Made by a program: the position numbers and the translations under genes
Shown: positions 1-6,008 of the stretch, in pieces
How positions within the stretch are numbered: the first letter of the stretch is position 1
Layout of the letters: each line of letters begins with the position of its first letter
The notes under the pieces: model-generated
The model's input: only the letters and a program-made list of their open reading frames with translations
Databases searched by the model: none
What the model was told of the DNA's origin: nothing
Source of the DNA: a virus
Virus record (IMG/VR): IMGVR_UViG_3300021961_000167
Coordinates: 1-45,545 of that record
Length of the DNA stretch: 45,545 nucleotides
Strand: one strand, 5' to 3'

Positions 1-848
1 CTGGCTTCTTTTACTTTACCTTGGGCCAATAATTCTTGAATCTTAGCATTAAATCTTGTTTCTGCTAACATGGCTTGCTGGCGTTCTTGTAGAGCTTTTC
101 TGTTATCACCTGTTACTCTTGATAACATGTCTAACTCTTTCATGTACCCTGCTGTTGAGCTAGTTAGCTGTTGTGTTGATCTGCCTTGCGTCATGCCCAA
201 CAATGTTTGTTGTTGCATGTAACCGGCTGTGATGTCTGCTATTTCTTCAGCACCATAACCTAGCTGACGTGTAAAACCGTATTGATCGCTAGATAACGAT
301 GATGTCATTTCGCTAAATGCTTTAGTACCCGACATAGCACTACCACTCATGGCCGCCAGTGTTTTACCGTTAGCAACTATTACACGACCAAACTGTTCAA
401 GACTTAATCGTGAACTAAATGCTTGATCGGCAAAACTTTGCATGCCTCCAGCACCTAACACACCTGACTTACTTACAGATTGAAATACACCTGCTTGTTT
501 GCTTAGTTCAGTGACTAAAAATTTAGAAGAATCGACAGCAACTTGAGCCAGTTTGCCTAGGCCTTGTCCAACGAACGGAACGCTTTTGGCTAAACCTACC
601 ATTGCGCCACCCAAGGCATCAATAACAGGTAGTAAAGAATTAAATCCTTTTTCGCCTGCTAACATCGAGTTTGAAAAACTTTTTACACCTGAGCCTATAT
701 TACCTAGGTGCTCTTTACCAAATTTCATAAGGCCGTTGTTAACGTCGCCGATACGTTTGTTCATATCACCGGTTACTTTACCTGTTTTAGCAAATTCGTT
801 TCTGAGAGCCTCTAACTCCCGTTGCATCTGTTCTGCGTTTTCGTCCAT
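1..848 (-). CDS. Tape-measure-like virion protein, N-terminal part (truncated by window edge)
   Basis: An open minus-strand frame starts with ATG at 846-848 and stays open to base 1, giving about 282 residues of a longer protein. The start MDENAEQMQRELEALRNEF is charged and predicted helical. It is followed by Gly/Ala/Ser-rich hydrophobic helical stretches (for example around residues 70-110, with GGAMVGLAKSVPFVGQGLG) and then more Gln-rich helix. This long helical, internally hydrophobic composition, next to gp26/gp51, is typical of tail tape measure or similar tail-interior proteins of T4-like phages. No motif proves it. A late-type promoter (GATAAATA, 898-905, minus) lies 49 nt upstream. 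Other long helical structural proteins remain possible. The gene is certain; the function is inferred from composition and context. Confidence 0.65.
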   Translation of the reverse strand, partial: MDENAEQMQRELEALRNEFAKTGKVTGDMNKRIGDVNNGLMKFGKEHLGNIGSGVKSFSNSMLAGEKGFNSLLPVIDALGGAMVGLAKSVPFVGQGLGKLAQVAVDSSKFLVTELSKQAGVFQSVSKSGVLGAGGMQSFADQAFSSRLSLEQFGRVIVANGKTLAAMSGSAMSGTKAFSEMTSSLSSDQYGFTRQLGYGAEEIADITAGYMQQQTLLGMTQGRSTQQLTSSTAGYMKELDMLSRVTGDNRKALQERQQAMLAETRFNAKIQELLAQGKVKEA

Positions 849-873
849 TAATTTTTACCTGGTTTTATACGTA

Positions 874-881
874 TATAAATA
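874..881 (+). promoter_or_regulatory. T4-type late promoter for gp26/gp51
   Basis: TATAAATA, an exact match to the T4 late (gp55-dependent) promoter element. Taking the last A as -6 puts the transcript start near 887, leaving a leader of about 30 nt before the gp26 ATG at 917. Confidence 0.8.
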
Positions 882-897
882 TGTGTGTTATATAACA

Positions 898-905
898 TAT
901 TTATC
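898..905 (-). promoter_or_regulatory. Late-type promoter for the tape-measure-like gene
   Basis: GATAAATA on the minus strand, the variant of the late element that recurs before other structural genes here. The predicted start is near 892, about 44 nt before the ATG at 848. It lies back to back with the plus-strand late promoter at 874-881. Confidence 0.6.
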
Positions 906-916
906 GGAAAAAAACC

Positions 917-1756
917 ATGGCTGAAAATCAACAAAATCCGTTGAACAAATACTTTAGGCAACCAGCAATTTATGTTAAATTGCCTAGCAACGGAAAACAT
1001 TATCCACCAGACAGTATACATATTCCAGCAAATGGAGAAATACCTATATACCCAATGACTGCAATGGATGAAATTATTACTAGGACCCCGGACGCACTGT
1101 TTAATGGGTCAGCAGTTGCACAGTTATTTCAAAGTTGTGTACCAAACATTAAAGATCCGTGGGTAATTCCACAAATTGATATTGACATGTTGTTTACTGC
1201 AATACGTATTGCTAGTTACGGTCATGAAATGGAATTAGAATTTACTTGCCCACATTGTTTAGAAACTGATAATTTTGCTTTAGATCTTAGACAGGTAATT
1301 GACCAATATGGCATTCCAGACTTTGAACAAAATTTACAGGTTGGAGATTTAGAAATTTATTTTAGACCTCTTAACTATACACAGATCAGTCAATCAGCAC
1401 AGAAACAGTTTGAACAACAAAAACGTATTCAGTTAACATCGGCCGCTGAAAACGTCACTGATGATGACAAACTTAAAGCAATGAGTGAAGCGTTAGCTGA
1501 AATTACCAAAATGACATTAGCAACAATGACTGAAAGTATTGCGGCTATTAAGTCAGATGGTCTTGTTATCGACAACCGAGATCATATCAATGAGTTTATG
1601 AATAACATTGATAGAACGCTGTATGCAAGTATTAGAGATCATTTAACAGAAGTAAGATCTAAAGGGCAAATGAAACCTTTAACTGTGTCCTGTAAAAAAT
1701 GTAGTAAACCATTTGAACAACCATTTACTTTGGACTTATCAAATTTTTTCGTATGA
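917..1756 (+). CDS. 26: Baseplate hub subunit gp26
   Basis: 279-residue protein resembling the T4 gp26 baseplate family of marine T4-like phages. Two cysteine pairs, C111-P-H-C114 and C259-K-K-C262, could together bind one zinc ion, with a helical Gln/Glu/Lys-rich stretch between them (roughly 150-230). The N-terminal LPSNGKHYPP motif is typical of the family, where the protein belongs to the central hub or its assembly. It is transcribed from the exact late promoter at 874-881. The stop overlaps the start of the next gene (ATGA), so the two are probably translationally coupled. The family assignment is from remembered sequence features; zinc binding is inferred. Confidence 0.82.
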   Translation: MAENQQNPLNKYFRQPAIYVKLPSNGKHYPPDSIHIPANGEIPIYPMTAMDEIITRTPDALFNGSAVAQLFQSCVPNIKDPWVIPQIDIDMLFTAIRIASYGHEMELEFTCPHCLETDNFALDLRQVIDQYGIPDFEQNLQVGDLEIYFRPLNYTQISQSAQKQFEQQKRIQLTSAAENVTDDDKLKAMSEALAEITKMTLATMTESIAAIKSDGLVIDNRDHINEFMNNIDRTLYASIRDHLTEVRSKGQMKPLTVSCKKCSKPFEQPFTLDLSNFFV

Positions 1757-1980
1757 GGCTCCTGACCGCTAGTTCTGAAGAAATTGAGGAACTAGTCGAC
1801 AGTATGGACAAGGAGATTCGAAGTATCAAACAAGATAGTTTAAAACTTGCATGGTACATGAGAGGGGGCCTAAGTTACACAGAAGCTATGTACTTGAGTA
1901 TGCAAGAACGTGAGATTATTTCTGAAATAATTAAAGACAACATAGAAACAACCAAAAAAACCAAAATGCCGTTCTTTTAA
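1753..1980 (+). CDS. 51: Baseplate hub assembly protein gp51-like
   Basis: 75-residue charged, helical protein whose start overlaps the gp26 stop by four bases. The segment WYMRGGLSYTEAMYLS, followed by QEREII and a C-terminal KTKMPFF, matches the short proteins annotated as gp51 (hub assembly catalyst) beside gp26 in marine T4-like phages. T4 gp51 itself is much longer (about 250 residues), so this would be the short form. The order 26-51 is the same as in T4. It is probably a cytoplasmic assembly factor rather than a virion part. The name rests on context and family resemblance. Confidence 0.7.
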   Translation: MRLLTASSEEIEELVDSMDKEIRSIKQDSLKLAWYMRGGLSYTEAMYLSMQEREIISEIIKDNIETTKKTKMPFF

Positions 1981-1988
1981 CCAAAGAC

Positions 1989-2017
1989 TTGACATAAAAA
2001 TCAAATTATGCTATATT
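1989..2017 (+). promoter_or_regulatory. Consensus sigma70 promoter
   Basis: TTGACA at 1989-1994, a 17-nt spacer, then TATATT at 2012-2017. The start is expected near 2024. It is a host-type promoter just downstream of a late-transcribed baseplate gene pair, so the unit it drives can be made early and independently of gp55. Confidence 0.8.
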
Positions 2018-2023
2018 ACTATT

Positions 2024-2203
2024 AGGGCTGAAGTAATAACCCAATATAATTTAGACCGTATATATGCCAATTGGCATATTTTTAATAACTATGTAGATTA
2101 TACGGAGTTAAGAGTCTAAATAAATTAATACTACGATAAAAAGTAGTATGTACCACAGCACTAACGTGGTAATCGATTAAGCAGTAATGCTTGATCTCTT
2201 TTT
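2024..2203 (+). ncRNA. Structured leader or small RNA of about 180 nt
   Basis: No coding frame is evident between the sigma70 promoter and the next gene, but the predicted transcript is almost fully paired. The stems seen are: ATTTAGAC 2049-2056 with GTCTAAAT 2114-2121 (8 bp), enclosing CGTATA 2057-2062 with TATACG 2099-2104, which encloses the perfect 18-bp palindrome 2062-2079; ATACTAC 2128-2134 with GTAGTAT 2143-2149; TACCAC 2151-2156 with GTGGTA 2166-2171; and GATTAAGCA 2175-2183 with TGCTTGATC 2188-2196 around a GUAA (GNRA) tetraloop, followed by TCTTTTT. It could be a stand-alone RNA ending at the last hairpin, or a cis-acting leader and attenuator for the 77-residue membrane protein. 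No known RNA family was recognised. Confidence 0.6.
2175..2203 (+). terminator. Rho-independent terminator or attenuator
   Basis: A 9-bp stem (one G-U pair) with a GTAA loop, followed by TCTTTTT at 2197-2203. It lies immediately before the Shine-Dalgarno AGGAGGT of the next gene, so read-through here would decide expression of that gene. Confidence 0.6.
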
Positions 2204-2210
2204 AGGAGGT
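2204..2210 (+). promoter_or_regulatory. Strong Shine-Dalgarno sequence
   Basis: AGGAGGT, 7 nt before the ATG at 2218. It directly abuts the T-tract of the preceding hairpin, so hairpin formation and ribosome access could compete. Confidence 0.75.
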
Positions 2211-2217
2211 AATACTT

Positions 2218-2451
2218 ATGAAAGTATTAGAAAACGTAAAGAAGTGGGCTAACGAGATTGCTCATTTAGCAGTAACCTTAATGGCAATGTTCATCGCTTT
2301 AGAAATTTTATTTGGCGGTTCAGCACTACCATTTCTTCCAGCAACAGACGTAATTGGAACTGTTACTGGCTTGGTTAAATCACTAGGGTCTGAAGGACTT
2401 GCTGGTTTAATCGCAGTATGGGTTTTATATACAATCTGGGAAAAGAAATAA
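2218..2451 (+). CDS. Small two-helix membrane protein, possible holin-like protein
   Basis: 77-residue protein. A short basic N-terminus (MKVLENVKKW) is followed by two hydrophobic segments, about residues 15-33 (IAHLAVTLMAMFIALEILF) and about 60-74 (LAGLIAVWVLYTIW), with a connecting loop and a charged C-terminus EKK. It has a very good ribosome binding site, a private sigma70 promoter, a structured leader and its own terminator, so it is probably made in quantity and separately from the late genes. The size and two-helix layout would suit a small holin or another inner-membrane protein, but no catalytic or family-defining motif is visible and no endolysin gene lies next to it. The real-gene call is strong; the function is open. 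Confidence 0.85.
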   Translation: MKVLENVKKWANEIAHLAVTLMAMFIALEILFGGSALPFLPATDVIGTVTGLVKSLGSEGLAGLIAVWVLYTIWEKK

Positions 2452-2475
2452 CTCTTTACCAAGAATAAACCAACT

Positions 2476-2510
2476 AAAAAGGATCATGTAAGAAAGATGG
2501 TCCTTTTTTT
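2476..2510 (+). terminator. Rho-independent terminator after the membrane protein gene
   Basis: AAAGGATCAT pairs with ATGGTCCTTT (one G-U pair) around a short loop and ends in seven Ts at 2504-2510. Confidence 0.75.
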
Positions 2511-2515
2511 ATGGC

Positions 2516-2523
2516 TATAAATA
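2516..2523 (+). promoter_or_regulatory. T4-type late promoter for the sulfotransferase-like gene
   Basis: Exact TATAAATA. It lies inside the first codons of the longest frame (ATG at 2511). The predicted transcript start falls at about 2529, exactly on the next in-frame ATG, which implies a leaderless or nearly leaderless late mRNA. Confidence 0.65.
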
Positions 2524-2528
2524 ATGCT

Positions 2529-3236
2529 ATGTTGGTTAGTCATACACACAAATTCATTTATCTCAAAACACGCAAAACAGCAGGTACATCTGTAGAAGCA
2601 TACTTTGATCAATTTTGTTTACCGCCCAACGAACTGCACGGACAACATGATTTAGTTGGTAGACAAAGCAAATATGGTATATGCAGTGGACGTAATAATC
2701 TGACACACATAGAACCTAACATAGACGCAGATGTTCAAGCGTACAGTGTTTACAATCATATGACAGCCGAAGAACTTAAACAAGAATTAGGTAATGAGAT
2801 TTGGTCCAGTTATTTTAAGTTTTGTGTAGTTAGAAATCCCTGGGACAGAGCTATATCAATGTTTTGGTTTAAAGATAGTTTATTAAGATATAAATTAGAA
2901 CAAAATCCAGATTTATCGTTTGATGAAATTATAAAACAGTTTGAATATTGGTCAGGAACAGTTCCTAACAAACGATGGGTAGAACCAGATTACAATATTT
3001 GGTCTATAGACGGTCAATGTATTGTTGATGATGTTGTTCGTTATGAAACTATCAATGAAGACTGTGCTAGACTAAGTTTAAAGTTTGGTAAAGAATTTAC
3101 AGAATTGCCAAGATATAAAACTGAATCACGTAAACAGAAACATCCTTACCAAAGTTATTACACAAACCCAGAAGTGTTAGAAAAGTTAACAGAATTGTTT
3201 ATGCCTTACAGTAAGCAATTTGTATATACTTTTTAA
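2529..3236 (+). CDS. Sulfotransferase-like protein
   Basis: 235 residues from the ATG at 2529; a longer frame from 2511 adds six residues. The shorter start is preferred because the longer one begins right after a terminator T-tract with no Shine-Dalgarno, and the late promoter 2516-2523 would start transcription at 2529. The motif KTRKTAGTS near the N-terminus fits the 5'-phosphosulfate loop of PAPS-dependent sulfotransferases. VVRNPWDRAIS about 80 residues later fits the 3'-phosphate site, with its Arg and Ser. The family transfers sulfate from PAPS to carbohydrates or proteins. In a phage, a role in modifying host or virion glycans is a guess. The length is normal for the small single-domain members. 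Confidence 0.85.
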   Translation: MLVSHTHKFIYLKTRKTAGTSVEAYFDQFCLPPNELHGQHDLVGRQSKYGICSGRNNLTHIEPNIDADVQAYSVYNHMTAEELKQELGNEIWSSYFKFCVVRNPWDRAISMFWFKDSLLRYKLEQNPDLSFDEIIKQFEYWSGTVPNKRWVEPDYNIWSIDGQCIVDDVVRYETINEDCARLSLKFGKEFTELPRYKTESRKQKHPYQSYYTNPEVLEKLTELFMPYSKQFVYTF

Positions 3237-3642
3237 GATGTCTAAAGACATCTGTTTCATCGCTTACGCTCGAAACTTATTTCTTAATTAACTGCTTTCC
3301 GTATTATCCAGATATAAGTCATAATTCACCTATCCGCAGGCAAATTATGACAAACGCATTATCCGAGTACTGCGCCATACTAACTAACAGAGATTGTATT
3401 ACTACACGGAGGCGGTTAGCCGGTACCCCCTACTCTTGATTCATCCAGCGGATACTTGTCAATCCCTAGTTAGCGAAATTAACAAGCACGTGAGTTGCTT
3501 TTTCTCAGAGCTCACATCATTTAGTTTTTACACTTAATTTTGTTACGTGCCGTCCCGTGTGCAGTTTGATCTACACGTTCCTTGTAGTTAGTAAACTACA
3601 ATCTCCTCATAGGACACGGAGAACACTCCGCATCAGTGGCTG
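3237..3642. other. Gene-free, strongly structured region (candidate non-coding RNA)
   Basis: About 400 bp without a credible coding frame on either strand, more GC-rich by eye than its surroundings. Hairpins seen: AGATGTC/GACATCT with TAAA loop (3236-3253); GTCATAATT 3318-3326 with AATTATGAC 3343-3351, with an inner CCT/AGG; GTGAG 3490-3494 with CTCAC 3511-3515; ACGTG 3545-3549 with CACGT 3574-3578 (or CGTGT/ACACG); TTGTAGTT 3582-3589 with AACTACAA 3594-3601 around a four-base loop; CGGAG 3617-3621 with CTCCG 3626-3630 around AACA. It follows the GIY-YIG gene on the minus strand and the sulfotransferase gene on the plus strand, so the transcribed strand is unknown. A decayed intron, a stable phage RNA or a regulatory element are all possible. 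Confidence 0.5.
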
Positions 3643-4083
3643 TTAGTTTAAATCTTCTTTTAGTATGCCCTTTACGGAGCCTATGCCTAGTCTTATATTG
3701 ATTATGCCGTTATAGTTGTCATCACGGAGTAACACATGCTCTTTTATTTGATAGTAGCACTCCATGTAGTTTGTTATGCCTCTTGTTTTACATAAATGGA
3801 TTATTTCGCGAGTGAATTTATCTTTGCCTAATTGTTCGATATCATGTTGAAGCCGATCACTAGATCCCCAGTAGGTCTTCCAGTCCGTTTCAACAGTTTC
3901 TCGTCTTTTGTTTTTCTTGCCTTTGAGTGGTGGGCGTTTCTTTACTGTCCAGAAAAATTTCCTTCCAATATAGTCGTGCCCATTTATGGTATTAGTAATA
4001 CGATAGATAAAGCCGTAATTATCACCAATATCTTTTGTATCAAAAACTTGGTCTTGATATAACCAAGGGTTTTCGTATGACAA
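3643..4083 (-). CDS. GIY-YIG-like endonuclease domain protein
   Basis: 146 residues. GFIY at about 24-27 and YIG at 38-40, followed by Arg41, form the GIY-YIG nuclease signature in a basic protein with a Lys/Arg cluster at 48-62. Closely similar small proteins occur widely in marine T4-like phages and are annotated as putative endonucleases; whether they are homing enzymes is not established. The start codon is TTG at 4081-4083, supported by AAGGA about 9 nt upstream on the minus strand. It is the last gene of the minus operon, 18 nt after the radical SAM gene. The adjoining gene-free structured region makes an old intron association conceivable but unproven. Confidence 0.78.
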   Translation of the reverse strand: MSYENPWLYQDQVFDTKDIGDNYGFIYRITNTINGHDYIGRKFFWTVKKRPPLKGKKNKRRETVETDWKTYWGSSDRLQHDIEQLGKDKFTREIIHLCKTRGITNYMECYYQIKEHVLLRDDNYNGIINIRLGIGSVKGILKEDLN

Positions 4084-4101
4084 TGTAATGTTCCTTTCGT
4101 A

Positions 4102-5115
4102 TTACCATTCAGTTGCGTAGTCTAAATTGACTACTGACATATTACATTTAGTCTTACATTCCACCCAGGGGAAAATTTCAAACCGTTCTTCCCAGAATTT
4201 ATCTTCAAGAACCTCTGTCAACGCCCGTTTATTAAGGTCAAAACTATTACTCAGTTCAGACCATTCATTATTATGATTGTACCTATTTGCTACCCAACAA
4301 CAAGGAAGTAAACGACCTTGACTGTTTAGGAACAAGCCTTTATTGCCAATACTACATAAAGGTTTGATGTCTCCATAGGTTTTAGATTTTTCGTATAATT
4401 CAACGTTGGTTTTGTAACCTACTGTGCTAGGCTGTCTGCCTGATAGGTTAAGGACTTCACGTGTAAATCTATACTTATCGCTGATATTAGGAGTACTAGG
4501 TTGTAGTGGATCGTTTTTAGGGTATATAGGATATACCTGATTAAATTTTGTACTACGAGTTATTTGAAATTCATCAAACCCTAGGTGCTCAGCCTGTGCT
4601 TTCATAGTATCTAGGTGTTCTTCGTTAAATTTAAACACTATACAATCCCAAGTCATGTATACATCGCTAACCTGTCTAAGTGTTTGTACACCTAATATAA
4701 TACTGTCCCAATTAGAGTTTACTCTATACTGTTCGTTACTTGCTTGGTCCCAGCCATCTAAACTAAAGTGTATGTGATCATTTTCATCTAATACACTACC
4801 AAGTTGAAGCCACCAGTCTGCTTTTTTGTAACTACCGTTAGTAACAATAACAAACTTAACTGGTTTAATTGATTTAAAATATTCAATAACATCAACAAGA
4901 TCGTGTGCATATATAGGATCTCCGTCATCACCACAGAATGTAATCTTTTCTACATTGTCACGTATAAAGTCAGGAGTAAAATTCTTTTTGAAAAAGTCAA
5001 GTCTAAGCTCAGTATTAACTAATGTTTCTGGAACTTCTTCTCTAGCACACCTAGGACACTTTAGTGTACATTTACTAGATATTTCTATATGCCAATGCCA
5101 GGTTGCTAGTTTCAT
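4102..5115 (-). CDS. Radical SAM protein (first of an adjacent pair)
   Basis: 337 residues. The cluster C16-TLK-C20-PR-C23 binds the 4Fe-4S cluster that cleaves S-adenosylmethionine. FCGDDGDP supplies the GGE-like SAM-binding segment, and HFSLDGWD a further core strand. A C-terminal region with C-SIGNKG, then LLPCCWV, then CKTKC looks like a SPASM/twitch-type auxiliary cluster domain, as in peptide- and protein-modifying enzymes. The ATG overlaps the stop of the upstream radical SAM gene (ATGA), so the two are probably translationally coupled. It sits in the recombination/early operon. The substrate is unknown. Candidates are a small peptide, a host protein or a virion protein; nothing in the sequence decides this. 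Confidence 0.88.
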   Translation of the reverse strand: MKLATWHWHIEISSKCTLKCPRCAREEVPETLVNTELRLDFFKKNFTPDFIRDNVEKITFCGDDGDPIYAHDLVDVIEYFKSIKPVKFVIVTNGSYKKADWWLQLGSVLDENDHIHFSLDGWDQASNEQYRVNSNWDSIILGVQTLRQVSDVYMTWDCIVFKFNEEHLDTMKAQAEHLGFDEFQITRSTKFNQVYPIYPKNDPLQPSTPNISDKYRFTREVLNLSGRQPSTVGYKTNVELYEKSKTYGDIKPLCSIGNKGLFLNSQGRLLPCCWVANRYNHNNEWSELSNSFDLNKRALTEVLEDKFWEERFEIFPWVECKTKCNMSVVNLDYATEW

Positions 5116-6008
5116 TTAAATTCAACCTCGTGTTGCCATTGTCCTGTAAAACTAGTAACTTCTTCAACAGATCTACAAGTTGTATAACACATATCGTTGG
5201 GTTGGTCAGTTTTCCAAGATTGTTTAATAGTTTCAAATTGATCAATAGAATTATCTGTAATACCCAAATAACAACAAGGATATATAACACCTTCTGCTGA
5301 CATGTATCTACTTTGTTCGTTTAGTGCTTGACAGGAAATATTACCAAACCTTACTGTTGGATTTTTCCAACCTTTTGGTGGATTTAAAAACTTAACAGGA
5401 TTAATTTCATGGCGTCTAGTAATTTTAGCTCTAAACCATTTAAATCCTAAATCACGTGCTAGTTGTTCACACGCATTAACTTGATGTTCGTTGTGTTCAA
5501 ACACTAACATATCCCAATGAGCTCGACCTCCAGCTTTGATAAATGTCTGAGCATTTTCAATAACTTTATTCCAATTTACATTTATCCTATAGATATGGTT
5601 AGTGTCCTCTAGTCCATCAATACTGAACACGCTGTAATCTTTTTCAGTATTTAATATGATACCTAATTCATGCCACCAATCCTGATCACGCAGTCCGCCG
5701 TTAGAATTCATTCCTAAACTAATACCTGGATTAACTGTTCTAAAGTAACGATAAATGTCTAATGTGTGTTTGCCAGCGGCTGGATCACCATAATCGCCAC
5801 ACATAAACATTTTGTCTAAGTTACTGATAATGTCATCACCTAACTGTTTACGTATTTGCTCTATAGTTAAATGATGTAGATTTTTTTTATCAAACGATGT
5901 ATCTGTTTCTCTAGAACATTGTGGACAAGCCGCATTACACGCATCTGTGGGTTCTAGGTGTAATATTTTAAACGGAGTCAACATCTGTGCCATATGTAGT
6001 AAAGCCAT
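5112..6008 (-). CDS. Radical SAM protein (second of an adjacent pair)
   Basis: 298 residues with C24-NAA-C28-PQ-C31, the radical SAM cluster motif. MCGDYGDP is the SAM-binding segment, FSIDGLED a core strand, and the C-terminal VIYPCCYLG plus later MCYTTC is a likely auxiliary cluster domain. It is clearly related to its downstream neighbour, with the same CGDxGDP and CC arrangement, so the pair arose by duplication or works as partners. The longest frame overlaps the 3' end of gp46 by 41 nt. Internal ATGs at residues 6 and 9 give smaller overlaps, and the strong homology-like region begins only at about residue 11, so the true start may be MLTPFK. No strong Shine-Dalgarno distinguishes them. 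Substrate unknown. Confidence 0.86.
   Translation of the reverse strand: MALLHMAQMLTPFKILHLEPTDACNAACPQCSRETDTSFDKKNLHHLTIEQIRKQLGDDIISNLDKMFMCGDYGDPAAGKHTLDIYRYFRTVNPGISLGMNSNGGLRDQDWWHELGIILNTEKDYSVFSIDGLEDTNHIYRINVNWNKVIENAQTFIKAGGRAHWDMLVFEHNEHQVNACEQLARDLGFKWFRAKITRRHEINPVKFLNPPKGWKNPTVRFGNISCQALNEQSRYMSAEGVIYPCCYLGITDNSIDQFETIKQSWKTDQPNDMCYTTCRSVEEVTSFTGQWQHEVEFK

Noticed and set aside
553-924. Plus-strand frame of 123 codons
   Set aside because: Antisense to the tape-measure-like gene; composition is typical of a shadow frame and its end overlaps the gp26 start.
2262-2462. Minus-strand 66-codon frame over the small membrane protein
   Set aside because: Antisense shadow; the plus strand has the promoter, Shine-Dalgarno and membrane signature.
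2511-2528. Longer start of the sulfotransferase-like gene
   Set aside because: The ATG directly follows a T-tract without a Shine-Dalgarno and the late promoter lies inside these codons.
3237-3642. Hammerhead ribozyme core on the minus strand (CTGATG followed by a hairpin)
   Set aside because: The required base after CTGATG and the GAAA after the stem are missing.
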